From: Streptomyces sp. MJM8645
GTDB lineage: Bacteria; Actinomycetota; Actinomycetes; Streptomycetales; Streptomycetaceae
Reading direction: 5' to 3'
DNA: 64,000 bases
Assembly: GCF_001625365.1 (NCBI RefSeq)
Contig: NZ_LJJF01000002.1
Coordinates: 744,001 to 808,000, forward strand
Made by a program: the position numbers and the translations under genes. Position 1 is the stretch's first letter. Each line of letters starts with the position of its first letter. The notes below the pieces were generated by a model, which worked only from the letters and a program-made list of their open reading frames with translations, made no database searches and was not told where the DNA came from. Shown one piece after another: positions 7,965 through 16,032 of the stretch.

Positions 7965-9257
7965 CTAGACCAGCGGCGTGTGGCTCGGGGGTTGGAGGCG
8001 TACGGGGAGGGTCTTCAGGTGCCAGTTGAGCGGGTTGGTGCCGCGTTGCAGGTGCTCCGGGTCGACGGCGAGTTGCAGGTCGGGTACCCGGCTGAACAGG
8101 GCGGCCAGGGCGACGGCGGTCTCCTCCTGGGCGAGGTGCGCGCCCAGGCAGCGGTGTGCGCCGTGCCCGAAGCCGAGGTGGGGCTCCTTGCTGTGGCGGG
8201 TGCGGCCGAGGTCGAGGCGGTCGGGGTCGGCGAAGGCGGCAGGGTCGCGGTTGGCCGCGGACACGATCGGGAGGACGGCTTCTCCGGCGCACACCGGGGT
8301 GGCGCCGACGGTGGTGTCGCGGGTGGCGTAGCGGGGCAGCGCGCGCACGACGGGCCCGCAGTAGCGCATGAGTTCGTCGACGGCGTGCGGCATGAGGGCG
8401 GGGTCCGCGCGCAGCAGGGCGAGCTGGTCGGGGTGGGCGAGGAGCACTTCGGTGCTGTTGGCGATGAGGTTGACGGTGGTGATGTGCCCGGCGACGACCA
8501 GGTTGGTGATGAGCGAGACGAGCTCGTCGGTGCTCAGGCGGTCGTCGTGGTGGGGCGCGAGCAGTTCGGAGATGAGGTCGTCGCCGGGGTCGGCGGTGTG
8601 GAGGCCGATGAGGAGGTGGGCGTCGGCGACCATGCCGGCGAGCGCGTCGCCCAGTTCCTCCCCGCAGGTGCCGGCGGCCAGGGTGGCGCTGCGGCTCCGC
8701 CAGCGGTCGCGGTCGGCTTCGGGGACGGCGATGAGTTCGCAGATGACGGTGATGGGCAGCGGTCGGGCGAAGTGTTCGATCAGGTCGACGACGCCGTCCT
8801 CGGCGTGGTCCGGCAGGCGGTCGAGCAGGTCGGCGGCGATGGCTTCGATCCGGGGGCGCAGCGCGGCCACGCGGCGCGGGGAGAACGCGGCGGCGACCAG
8901 GCCGCGCAGACGGCGGTGGTCGGAGCCGTCCGAGTCGAAGATCCCGGCGCGCAGGTACTTCTCGTGGCCCGCGTACATGCCGCGGGCCTGCCAGGTCTGT
9001 TCGGTGCGGTGGGCCACCACTGCGCCGGGGACGGTCGCGGCGTCGATGGTGAAGTCCGGATCGCTCATGATCGTGCGGATGTCGTCGTGGCGGGTGGCCA
9101 CCCACATGGGGTCGACACCTCGTACGCGGCCCCGCACCAGGTGCTCGCGTTCGCGGATGTGCGCGTAGGAGGTGAACGGATCGCGGACCAGCTCCTGGTC
9201 GGCCAGGTCCAGTGGTTCGTCGCCGGTCTCGGTGGTGGCCTGGCCTTGCGTCGTCAT
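7965..9257 (-). CDS. cytochrome P450
   Basis: 430-residue soluble heme monooxygenase. The heme-ligand loop FGHGAHRCLG is complete (Cys370), the K-helix ExxR is in ELMRYCGP, and the I-helix oxygen-binding segment is VAGHITTVN. Downstream of the ExxR, RYATRDTTVGATPVCAG is typical of CYP105/CYP107-like bacterial P450s. No ferredoxin or ferredoxin reductase is adjacent, so it must borrow redox partners. No other tailoring or biosynthetic gene is nearby, so the substrate cannot be inferred. The start ATG follows a purine-poor leader. Confidence 0.92.
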   Translation of the reverse strand: MTTQGQATTETGDEPLDLADQELVRDPFTSYAHIREREHLVRGRVRGVDPMWVATRHDDIRTIMSDPDFTIDAATVPGAVVAHRTEQTWQARGMYAGHEKYLRAGIFDSDGSDHRRLRGLVAAAFSPRRVAALRPRIEAIAADLLDRLPDHAEDGVVDLIEHFARPLPITVICELIAVPEADRDRWRSRSATLAAGTCGEELGDALAGMVADAHLLIGLHTADPGDDLISELLAPHHDDRLSTDELVSLITNLVVAGHITTVNLIANSTEVLLAHPDQLALLRADPALMPHAVDELMRYCGPVVRALPRYATRDTTVGATPVCAGEAVLPIVSAANRDPAAFADPDRLDLGRTRHSKEPHLGFGHGAHRCLGAHLAQEETAVALAALFSRVPDLQLAVDPEHLQRGTNPLNWHLKTLPVRLQPPSHTPLV

Positions 9258-9717
9258 GGTGAGGCGCTCCCTACGGGTGGACGTTCCGTGACGGCATCAT
9301 GGCGGCCGGGCCGCGCCCCACCTGTCGTCGTCGGTGCCAATCCACCCGAACGAACGTATTCGCCCTCGACCCCGGAGACGAGGACGGCCGGCCTCCGGGG
9401 CCGCCGCCGTCTCGCTATAGAACGATCAGGCCCTCTTCACCATTCCGAGCCATCTTGCGAGCCTCACCGAGTTTGGCCAGCAGCCCACGGTGGAAGTCCG
9501 ACCATCAGATCCTGACCATCGGCCCGTTCGGAGCAATTCTCCGATCGCACTCGAATCATTCCGGTGGCGACCATGGTGGACGAGAGCGATAATAAGATAA
9601 ACGAGATGGGGTGGTGGCACGCCGTACCGCCCATCCCGCTGTCCAACCGGGCAAAGAGCCTGAGAAGGTGCGCCTCACCCCCCTGCGCAATAGCGCCGAC
9701 CATTGGGGAGTAGTGCC
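9258..9717. other. 460-base gap with a small ORF tail
   Basis: No complete gene is supported. A minus-strand open tail at about 9415-9504 reads FHRGLLAKLGEARKMARNG and ends EEGLIVL-stop, with a stop just upstream and no start: probably the last codons of a lost gene. The part from about 9520 to 9720 is less GC-rich than its surroundings and holds the leader of the secreted HET-C-like gene. Confidence 0.35.
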
Positions 9718-10755
9718 ATGTTCCACAACCACTCACCGCTTCGTCTCTCGGTCGTGGCCATCGCCACAATAACGATCCTGTCGATTGGTAATTCTTCCAG
9801 TTTGGCGCATGTGGTCACTTACCGTGGCCCGATTCACGAACAGGTCACCCTTGCTGCCGTGAATTTTTCGCCGAAAACGGCGGAGCAGATCAAGAGGGCC
9901 GTGACGGCAAACGACTCGGGCTCCACGCATGACATGTCCGAGGCGCATTGCGACAATGCCGACTACCTGCCCTCCAAGTACTACGGGAACAAGGTCTACC
10001 CCCGAACCAGAAAACAGGCCACCGAAAATCTGCAGGCGTGCGCACAATTCGCGTTCACCCAGTTCAAAAATGCGGTGAAAGCCGCAGACGGCCTCGTCGA
10101 CGGCAGCGGAAAGCCCTATCAGGACCAGGTTCGAACCAAGGAATGCAAGTATGACCTGGGGACCGGCGGACAGAAGAAGTGTGTCGTTCTGGAGGGGCTC
10201 GGCCGCTGGTGGCACGTGGTCGAGGACTTCTATGCGCACAGCAACTACGCCGACAAGGCAGCTCCCGGCCAATCTCTCGGATTCGACAACGTACCCGGCC
10301 TCGCCCTGAAGGCGCCAGCGCCGTTCTTCAATATGAAGGAATTCTACGCACACGGGAATGAGCTGGCCGATCTCGACCAGTTCGGCAAGATGGTGCCAGA
10401 CGAACTGACCACCGGCTGCTTCCACAACGAGTCCGACGCGCAGCACAAACAGAAAGACAACAACGACTGCGTAAGGCATAGCGATCATCCGGGAGTGGCC
10501 CCGCGCGTCACCCATCAGGATGACTGCACCGATTCGTACTGCGGCAACGGCATAGGTCTTTCCAAGGACGACACGTGGAGGCGGCGCTCGATGGTGGAAT
10601 TCGCGTCCGGAACAACGAACTATGATCAGGTTATCGGTCAAGTCACGGATGAAGTTCGCCAACAGTGGGGGTACTTCAAACAGGTTCTGGCCACCGAGTA
10701 CGGATCCATGCGAGCGGATGCCATGATCAAAGCAATCACGAACGACTTCTCGTGA
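9718..10755 (+). CDS. secreted HET-C / CinY-like protein
   Basis: 345 residues. A signal peptide (LRLSVVAIATITILSIG, then SSLAHV) directs export. The core has the metal-site-like signature RWWHVVEDFYAHSNYAD (H-x3-D-x3-HSN), preceded by IHEQVT near the mature N-terminus, as in the zinc-phospholipase-C/HET-C superfamily; streptomycete CinY-type secreted proteins share it. Several further His and Cys residues are present (CVRHSDHPG, DDCTDSYC). The start is ATG with GGGAG 7 bases upstream; an earlier TTG is less likely. The gene is markedly less GC-rich and uses rarer codons than its neighbours, suggesting later acquisition. A hairpin terminator follows. Lipase or nuclease activity is inference only. 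Confidence 0.7.
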   Translation: MFHNHSPLRLSVVAIATITILSIGNSSSLAHVVTYRGPIHEQVTLAAVNFSPKTAEQIKRAVTANDSGSTHDMSEAHCDNADYLPSKYYGNKVYPRTRKQATENLQACAQFAFTQFKNAVKAADGLVDGSGKPYQDQVRTKECKYDLGTGGQKKCVVLEGLGRWWHVVEDFYAHSNYADKAAPGQSLGFDNVPGLALKAPAPFFNMKEFYAHGNELADLDQFGKMVPDELTTGCFHNESDAQHKQKDNNDCVRHSDHPGVAPRVTHQDDCTDSYCGNGIGLSKDDTWRRRSMVEFASGTTNYDQVIGQVTDEVRQQWGYFKQVLATEYGSMRADAMIKAITNDFS

Positions 10756-10771
10756 GGTCTGGTCTCTGCAT

Positions 10772-10810
10772 GGCCCGCTGCTGATCGGTATCGTCGACCA
10801 GCAGCGGGCC
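10772..10810 (+). terminator. hairpin terminator
   Basis: GGCCCGCTGCTG at 10772-10783 pairs perfectly with CAGCAGCGGGCC at 10799-10810 around a 15-base loop, 17 bases downstream of the HET-C-like gene. Confidence 0.75.
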
Positions 10811-10964
10811 GGCGCCTGACCGGGGATAGCCCAGCGGATACGGCACCGAGATGCGCCTCGCCCTGTGGTCGGAGTCGCGCTGCAGAGCCGACCCGGCCCT
10901 TTCTTGTTGACTTCCGAGGAGCGAGGACGGGTTTGGTTCCCATAGCCAGAAACGTAGATCCGTT

Positions 10965-11105
10965 TCAGGAATTTCTCCTACAAAGTCCCCGTAGCGCCGC
11001 CAGCCACCGAGTCGGCGCCTCCGGCACCACCAACTGGAACAGCTCCCACAACTCGTCCGGGACGAGGCGCTCCACGATCGTGACACCTGCAGCCTGCTCA
11101 GCCAC
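10965..11105 (-). pseudogene. IS5-family transposase N-terminal remnant
   Basis: The minus-strand frame reads ERLVPDELWELFQLVVPEAP, which matches the N-terminus of IS5-type transposases (consensus LVPDELWELxxPLLPPAP...RPQGGGRRRYDD). A frame change then gives RRLGGWRRYGDF in place of RPQGGGRRRYDD, followed by stop-interrupted sequence. There is no catalytic domain and no recognisable terminal repeat. It is a short relic, not a working element. Confidence 0.55.
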
Positions 11106-11135
11106 CCAAATGAGATGTCCTCTAAGGTGGCGGTC

Positions 11136-11687
11136 GTGGAACGGGTGCTGATCGCGGGGATCTCAGGGGCCGGCAAGACGACGATGGCCGGACGGCTGGC
11201 CGAGCGGCTCGGTCTGCCGCGGTACGAGCTGGACGCCCTGCACCACGGCCCGAACTGGACTCCGCGCCCGGAGTTCCGCTCCGACGTCGAGGCGTTCGCG
11301 AGCACCTCGCGCTGGGTCGTCGAGGACCAGTACACCCGGCTGCTCGGTGACCTGCTGACTGCTCGGGCCGACACCTACGTCTGGCTCGACCTGCCCCGGG
11401 CCACCGTCATGTACCGCGTCCTGCGCCGCTCGTTCGCCCGCGCGCTCAGCCGCCGCGAACTCTGGAACGGCAACCGCGAGCGCTTCCGCGACTGGCTCGA
11501 CCCGGAACACCCGATCCGCTGGGCCTGGGCCAGGCACTCCGCCCACCGCCGGCGCACGCTGGACCGGCTCGCGGCCCACCCCGAGCTGACGCTGGTCCAC
11601 CTGACTTCGGCGCGCGCGGCGCGCAGTTGGCTGCGGGCGGTAGGCGGCCCGGCACCGGCCCCTGTCAGGGCCCGGGCCCTGGAGTGA
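11136..11687 (+). CDS. P-loop nucleotide kinase-like protein (FlaR/adenylate-kinase-like)
   Basis: About 183 residues. The Walker A motif GISGAGKTT lies near the N-terminus and the pattern LGLPRYELDALHHGPNW with WVVEDQYTRLL follows, as in the 'topology modulation'/FlaR-like ATPase group of small adenylate-kinase-like proteins. YVWLDLPR is the Walker B-like strand and a basic lid region (RRSFARALSRRELWNGNRE) follows. GTG at 11136 with AAGGTGG upstream is preferred; ATG at 11115 is possible. Its in vivo substrate is unknown in this family. Confidence 0.75.
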   Translation: MERVLIAGISGAGKTTMAGRLAERLGLPRYELDALHHGPNWTPRPEFRSDVEAFASTSRWVVEDQYTRLLGDLLTARADTYVWLDLPRATVMYRVLRRSFARALSRRELWNGNRERFRDWLDPEHPIRWAWARHSAHRRRTLDRLAAHPELTLVHLTSARAARSWLRAVGGPAPAPVRARALE

Positions 11688-11746
11688 ACTGCGCGGACGC
11701 CCGGTCGTCGTCCGGGGCCGCGGCCGGTGTCCGTTCGGGATCGGTG

Positions 11747-12748
11747 TCAGCCGCGCCCGGCGGTGGATGCCCGGACGTGGAGCTCCCAGGCGTGGGTGCG
11801 TACCACGCCCGGGTCCGCCGCGCCCGACAGCAGGTCGCTGAGCAGGGCGGCGCATTCGCGGCCGTACTCCGCCGCGCGCAGGTCCACCGCCGTCACCTGC
11901 GGGCTCGACCCGCGTGCCGCGGCGCCGTCGACGCAGGCGGCCACCAGTACCTCGGATCCGGCCCGCAGGCCTGCCCGGGCCACGGCGGCCAGCACGCCGG
12001 GCACCGCGCCGTCGGGGGCGCAGACCACGGCGTCCAGGCCCGGGGTGCCGGCGAGCAGGTCCGTGGTGGCGGCCTCGGCCTCGGTCGGCGTGGCCGCGAA
12101 CGGGACCGTCCGCACGGCGACCTCGACGCCGTGGCGCCCGGTCCAGTCGGCGGCGGCGGCCCGCAGGGCGGCCGCCCAGTCGGATCCCGGGCCGGGGGCC
12201 AGCAGCGCCGGGCGACGTGCCCCGCGCTGCGCGAGGTGGTCCAGCAGGGCGGCGAGCGAGGTGGCGTTGTCGCACACCACCGACCCGCTGGGCGCGGCCC
12301 CGCCGCCGAGGTAGCGCTCCCCGGTGACCACGGGTACGCCGGCGGCCAGCAGGCCGGGCACGGCCGGGTCGTCGACTTCGGGATCGATGACCATCAGTCC
12401 GTCGACCCGGGCGGCCAGCCCGCCCTCCGCCGCCTTCCCGGGGGCCAGCAGCACCACGTCGAGGCCGTCCTCACGGGCCCGCTCGACGGCGCCGAACGCC
12501 AGCTTCATGTAGTAGTCGAGGCGGGTCGCCGTACGCGGCAGGTACAGGCCCACCGCCCCGGTGCTGGAGCGGCGCAGGCTGCGCGCCGCCGAGTTCGGCC
12601 GGTAGCCGAGCTCTCGGGCCGCGGCCTGGACGCGTTCGCGCGTCGCCTCGGCCACCCGGCCGGATCCGAGGAGGGCGTCGGAGGCGGTGCTCTTGGACAC
12701 CCCGGCCGCCCGGGCCACGTCGAACAGGGTCACGGATCGGCTGGTCAC
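11747..12748 (-). CDS. LacI-family transcriptional regulator
   Basis: 333 residues: an N-terminal LacI helix-turn-helix (SVTLFDVARAAGVSKSTASD, hinge with LGYRPNSAARSLRR) and a periplasmic-binding-protein-like effector domain (GAVGLYLPRT..., DGLMVIDPEV...). I start it at the GTG before TSRSVTL; the longer frame lacks LacI homology. The gene is divergent from a nitrilase-family amidase, and two identical palindromes of the LacI operator type lie between them. It most likely represses the amidase gene and itself. The effector is unknown, perhaps an amide or nitrogen compound. Confidence 0.9.
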   Translation of the reverse strand: MTSRSVTLFDVARAAGVSKSTASDALLGSGRVAEATRERVQAAARELGYRPNSAARSLRRSSTGAVGLYLPRTATRLDYYMKLAFGAVERAREDGLDVVLLAPGKAAEGGLAARVDGLMVIDPEVDDPAVPGLLAAGVPVVTGERYLGGGAAPSGSVVCDNATSLAALLDHLAQRGARRPALLAPGPGSDWAAALRAAAADWTGRHGVEVAVRTVPFAATPTEAEAATTDLLAGTPGLDAVVCAPDGAVPGVLAAVARAGLRAGSEVLVAACVDGAAARGSSPQVTAVDLRAAEYGRECAALLSDLLSGAADPGVVRTHAWELHVRASTAGRG

Positions 12749-12820
12749 AGCCCGGAAGTCTAGACGCAGTACCGGGAGCCACCCGTAGTCCGGGCGCCTG
12801 CGGTGCCGCTCAAACCCCCT

Positions 12821-12838
12821 TGCCGGAACGTTCCGGCA
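12821..12838. promoter_or_regulatory. LacI-type operator O1
   Basis: Perfect 18-base palindrome TGCCGGAACGTTCCGGCA with a central CG, the form bound by LacI-family proteins. It lies 73 bases upstream of the LacI-family gene start and shares its sequence with a second copy 35 bases away. Confidence 0.75.
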
Positions 12839-12853
12839 CAGCTTAGGGTCACC

Positions 12854-12875
12854 CGTGCCGGAACGTTCCGGCACG
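12854..12875. promoter_or_regulatory. LacI-type operator O2
   Basis: A 22-base perfect palindrome with the same 18-base core as O1 and the extra flanks CG/CG. Centre-to-centre distance from O1 is 35 bases. It lies 53 bases upstream of the amidase ATG. The pair lets one regulator hold both divergent promoters. Confidence 0.75.
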
Positions 12876-12927
12876 GCTTCGGCCGCTGCTCCCGACACCA
12901 TCACCCGAGACGACCCGAGGACCCGCC

Positions 12928-13869
12928 ATGCGCCTGATCACCGCCCTGAACCCGCCCGCGTCCCCGGCCCGCACCCGCGCACCCCGGCGCGCCGCCCTGC
13001 GGGTCGCCCTCGTCCAGCAGCGCTGGCACGCGGACCCCGAGCAGCACCGGGCCGGCCTGCTGGAGGGGATCCGGCTCGCCGCCGAACAGGGCGCCACCCT
13101 CGTCGCCCTCCAGGAGCTCACGCTCTCCCCGTACTTCGCCGTGCTGCGCCAGGCCGACCACCCGCAGGCCGTCGAACCCGAGGACCTGCGCACCGGCCCG
13201 ACCTTCACGTTCGCCGCGGCCGCCGCCCGCGAGCACGGCCTCCACGTGCACGCCTCGCTCTTCGAGAAGGCCGACGGGCCGGACGGCCCCGACGGCCTCG
13301 GCTACAACACCGCGATCCTCGTCGCCCCCGACGGCACCCTGGTGCAGCGCACCCGCAAGCTGCACATCCCCGTGACCGAGGGCTACTACGAGGACACCTG
13401 GTTCCGCCAGGGCCCGGCCGGCGAGGACGCCTTCCCCCTCGCCGAGGTGGGCGACGCCGCCATCGGCCTGCCGACCTGCTGGGACCAGTGGTTCCCCGAG
13501 CTCGCCCGCGCCTACTCCCTCGCCGGCGCCGACGTCCTCGTCTACCCGACCGCCATCGGCTCCGAGCCGGGCCACCCCGGCTTCGACACCCAGCCGCTGT
13601 GGCAGCAGGTCATCACCGGCAACGCCATCGCCAACGCCACCTTCATGGTCGTCCCCAACCGCATCGGCACCGAAGGCGAACTCACCTTCTACGGCAGCTC
13701 GTTCATCGTCGACCCGTACGGCCGCGTACTCGCCCGGGCACCGCGTGACGAGGCCGCCGTCCTGGTCGCCGACCTCGACCTCGACCAGCGCCACGACTGG
13801 CTCGAACTCTTCCCCTTCAACGCCACCCGCCGCCCCGACGCCTACGCGCCCCTGACCGCCGAGCGCTGA
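12928..13869 (+). CDS. nitrilase-superfamily carbon-nitrogen hydrolase (N-carbamoylputrescine amidase-like)
   Basis: 313 residues. The Glu-Lys-Cys triad is complete: E63 in LQELTLSPYF, K144 in RTRKLHIP, and C184 in LPTCWDQWFPE. The HIPVTEGYYED and CWDQWFPEAAR-like surroundings resemble plant and bacterial N-carbamoylputrescine amidases, which convert N-carbamoylputrescine to putrescine, CO2 and ammonia. It stands alone behind two LacI operators, with no agmatine deiminase beside it, so the substrate is a family-based guess. A bidirectional terminator separates it from asparagine synthetase. Confidence 0.85.
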   Translation: MRLITALNPPASPARTRAPRRAALRVALVQQRWHADPEQHRAGLLEGIRLAAEQGATLVALQELTLSPYFAVLRQADHPQAVEPEDLRTGPTFTFAAAAAREHGLHVHASLFEKADGPDGPDGLGYNTAILVAPDGTLVQRTRKLHIPVTEGYYEDTWFRQGPAGEDAFPLAEVGDAAIGLPTCWDQWFPELARAYSLAGADVLVYPTAIGSEPGHPGFDTQPLWQQVITGNAIANATFMVVPNRIGTEGELTFYGSSFIVDPYGRVLARAPRDEAAVLVADLDLDQRHDWLELFPFNATRRPDAYAPLTAER

Positions 13870-13877
13870 CGCCACCC

Positions 13878-13917
13878 GGCCTCCCCGGCCCGGTTCCGGC
13901 CGGGAGACGGGGAGGCC
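13878..13917. terminator. bidirectional terminator
   Basis: GGCCTCCCCG at 13878-13887 pairs with CGGGGAGGCC at 13908-13917, with a further GC-rich inner inverted repeat. It sits between two convergent genes. Confidence 0.75.
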
Positions 13918-13944
13918 CGGCGGCGAGGCGGTGAGGCGGCGAGG

Positions 13945-15804
13945 TCAGAGGGCCAGGGCGGGGCGGTGGTGGTCGAGCCACAGCGCGAGGTCGACGACCC
14001 GCTCCAGGCGGAGCCGGTGGCCCCACGGCAACTGCTCGGCAGGGGTGTCGAGGGCGGCCCCGACGACCGTCTCGTCGGCGATGTCCCGTACGTGCGGTGC
14101 GTCCAGCGCCTCGCGGGCCAGCCGCTGCAGGCCTGCGTTGTAGTCGGGGTGGTGGGTGGCCGGGTAGTGGTTCTTCGGCCGCCAGAGCACCGAGTCGGGG
14201 GCGATGCCCCGGCCGAGGTCGCGCAGCAGGCTCTTCTCCCGGCCGTCGTGGTTCTTCATCGCCCAAGGGGTGTTGAAGGCGTACTCGACGAGGCGGTGGT
14301 CGCAGTAGGGCACCCGCACCTCCAGGCCCTGGGCCATGGAGAGGCGGTCCTTGCGGTGCAGGAGTTGGCGCAGCCAGCGGGTGAGCGAGAGGTGCTGCAT
14401 CTCGCGCAGGCGGTGTTCGGCGGCGCTCTCGGAGTCGAGGCGGGGGACGGCGGCCACGGCGGTGCGGTAGGTGTCGGCGCGGAACTCGGGGATGCGCAGC
14501 TGGGCGGCGAGGTCGGGGTGCAGGGGCATGGCGGCCTGGTCCCCGGTGACCAGGAGCCAGGGGAAGGCGCGAGCGGCGAGCGCCTTCGGGTTGTGGAACC
14601 ACGGGTAGCCTCCGAAGACCTCGTCGGCGGCCTCGCCGGAGAGGGCGACGGTGGAGTGCTTGCGGATCTCCCCGAACAGCAGGTAGAGCGAGGTGTCCAT
14701 GTCGCCGACGCCGATCGGCGAGTCCCGGGCGACGACCACGGCGCGCCGGTTGTCCGGGTCGAGCAGGGCACGGGGGTCGAGGACGACGGTGGAGTGCTCG
14801 GTGCCGATGAACGCGCCGGCCTCGGCGGCGAACGGGGTGTCGTGGCCGGTGCGCAGCACGTCGCCGGTGAACCGTTCGGCCTGGTCGCTGTAGTCGACGG
14901 CGTAGGAGCGCAGCGTGGCCTGCGGCCCTTCGCGGAACCGGAGTTCGTCGGCGATCAGGGCGGTGACGACGGTGGAGTCGAGGCCGCCCGAGAGCAGGCT
15001 GCACAGCGGGACGTCGGCCTCCAGCTGGGTACGGGCGGCGCGGTCGACCAGGCCGCCGATCAGCTCGGTGGTGGTCTGCGGGTCGTCGGTGTGCGGGCGG
15101 GCGGTCAGCTCCCAGTAGCGCCGTTCGCGGATACCGTCGCGGTCGAGGACGAGCAGGCTGCCGGGGTGCACCTCGCGGACGCCGGCCCAGACGGTGGGGC
15201 CGGTGTTGAACAGCAGGCTGTAGGCCTCGCGCAGGCCGTCGGCGTCCACGGTGGGGGTCACCTCGGGGTGGGCGAACAGGGCCTTGGGCTCGGAGCCGAA
15301 GACGAGGCCGCCGTCGGTCCCGGCCCAGAACAGCGGCTTGACCCCGAGCCGGTCACGGACCAGCAGCAGGCGCTGCTCGCGGTCGTCCCAGACGGCGAAG
15401 GCGTACATGCCCTCCAGGTGGTCGACCAGGGCGTCTCCCCACTCCTGGTAGGCGCGCAGGACCACCTCGGTGTCGCTCCGGGTCTCGAACCGGTGGCCCT
15501 TGGCGGCGAGTTCGGATCTCAGCCGGTGGTGGTTGTAGACCTCGCCGCTGTAGGTGAGCACCACCTGCGGGTGTTCGGGGCGGTCGGGCATGGGCTGGGT
15601 GCCGCCCTCGATGTCGATGACGGCGAGGCGGCGGTGGCCGAGCGCGGCGTGGCGGCCGAGCCAGACCCCGCCGGCGTCGGGTCCGCGCAGGGCCATGGTG
15701 TCGGTCATGGCCTGGATGACGGAGGCGGCGCCGTGGCCGGTGTCCTGGTGGAAGGACTGGCCGATGTCCTGGTGGAAGGACACCCAGCCGGTGATCCCGC
15801 ACAT
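13945..15804 (-). CDS. asnB: asparagine synthase (glutamine-hydrolysing)
   Basis: 619 residues. The start ATG gives MCGITGW, whose Cys2 is the glutaminase nucleophile after Met removal; the longer frame would bury it. The N-terminal class-II glutaminase domain has LRGPDAGG and YSGEVYNHHRLR; the C-terminal synthetase domain has the PP-loop LLSGGLDST near 270. It transfers glutamine nitrogen to aspartate, though in streptomycetes such paralogues can also amidate other acids. Residues 10-25 hold a duplicated FHQD(I/T)G unit (24-base near-repeat) not usual in the family. No biosynthetic neighbours are apparent. Confidence 0.9.
   Translation of the reverse strand: MCGITGWVSFHQDIGQSFHQDTGHGAASVIQAMTDTMALRGPDAGGVWLGRHAALGHRRLAVIDIEGGTQPMPDRPEHPQVVLTYSGEVYNHHRLRSELAAKGHRFETRSDTEVVLRAYQEWGDALVDHLEGMYAFAVWDDREQRLLLVRDRLGVKPLFWAGTDGGLVFGSEPKALFAHPEVTPTVDADGLREAYSLLFNTGPTVWAGVREVHPGSLLVLDRDGIRERRYWELTARPHTDDPQTTTELIGGLVDRAARTQLEADVPLCSLLSGGLDSTVVTALIADELRFREGPQATLRSYAVDYSDQAERFTGDVLRTGHDTPFAAEAGAFIGTEHSTVVLDPRALLDPDNRRAVVVARDSPIGVGDMDTSLYLLFGEIRKHSTVALSGEAADEVFGGYPWFHNPKALAARAFPWLLVTGDQAAMPLHPDLAAQLRIPEFRADTYRTAVAAVPRLDSESAAEHRLREMQHLSLTRWLRQLLHRKDRLSMAQGLEVRVPYCDHRLVEYAFNTPWAMKNHDGREKSLLRDLGRGIAPDSVLWRPKNHYPATHHPDYNAGLQRLAREALDAPHVRDIADETVVGAALDTPAEQLPWGHRLRLERVVDLALWLDHHRPALAL
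15737..15784. repeat. 24-base tandem duplication inside asnB
   Basis: Two adjacent 24-base units (15737-15760 and 15761-15784) match at 20 of 24 bases and encode the repeated FHQD(I/T)G segment near the AsnB N-terminus. Confidence 0.7.
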
Positions 15805-16032
15805 GCTCGCGCTCCTGGGGTGAAGGGGTGTGCTCTGCCGGACGCTGTCGGCGACGGCGCCCGGCACAGAAGTCGGACCGGACGTCGGGGAAGTTCCGAG
15901 CACCTGCATGATTCCCGGAGCGGGTCGGGCGGTGCCCGCGCGAAGCCCGCCGAGCGCGAACCGCCGGGCGTCGGGCTCGGACGGACGGGCGTCGGGCTCG
16001 GACGGAGGTGCCGGTACGCCGGGTGGCGGCCT

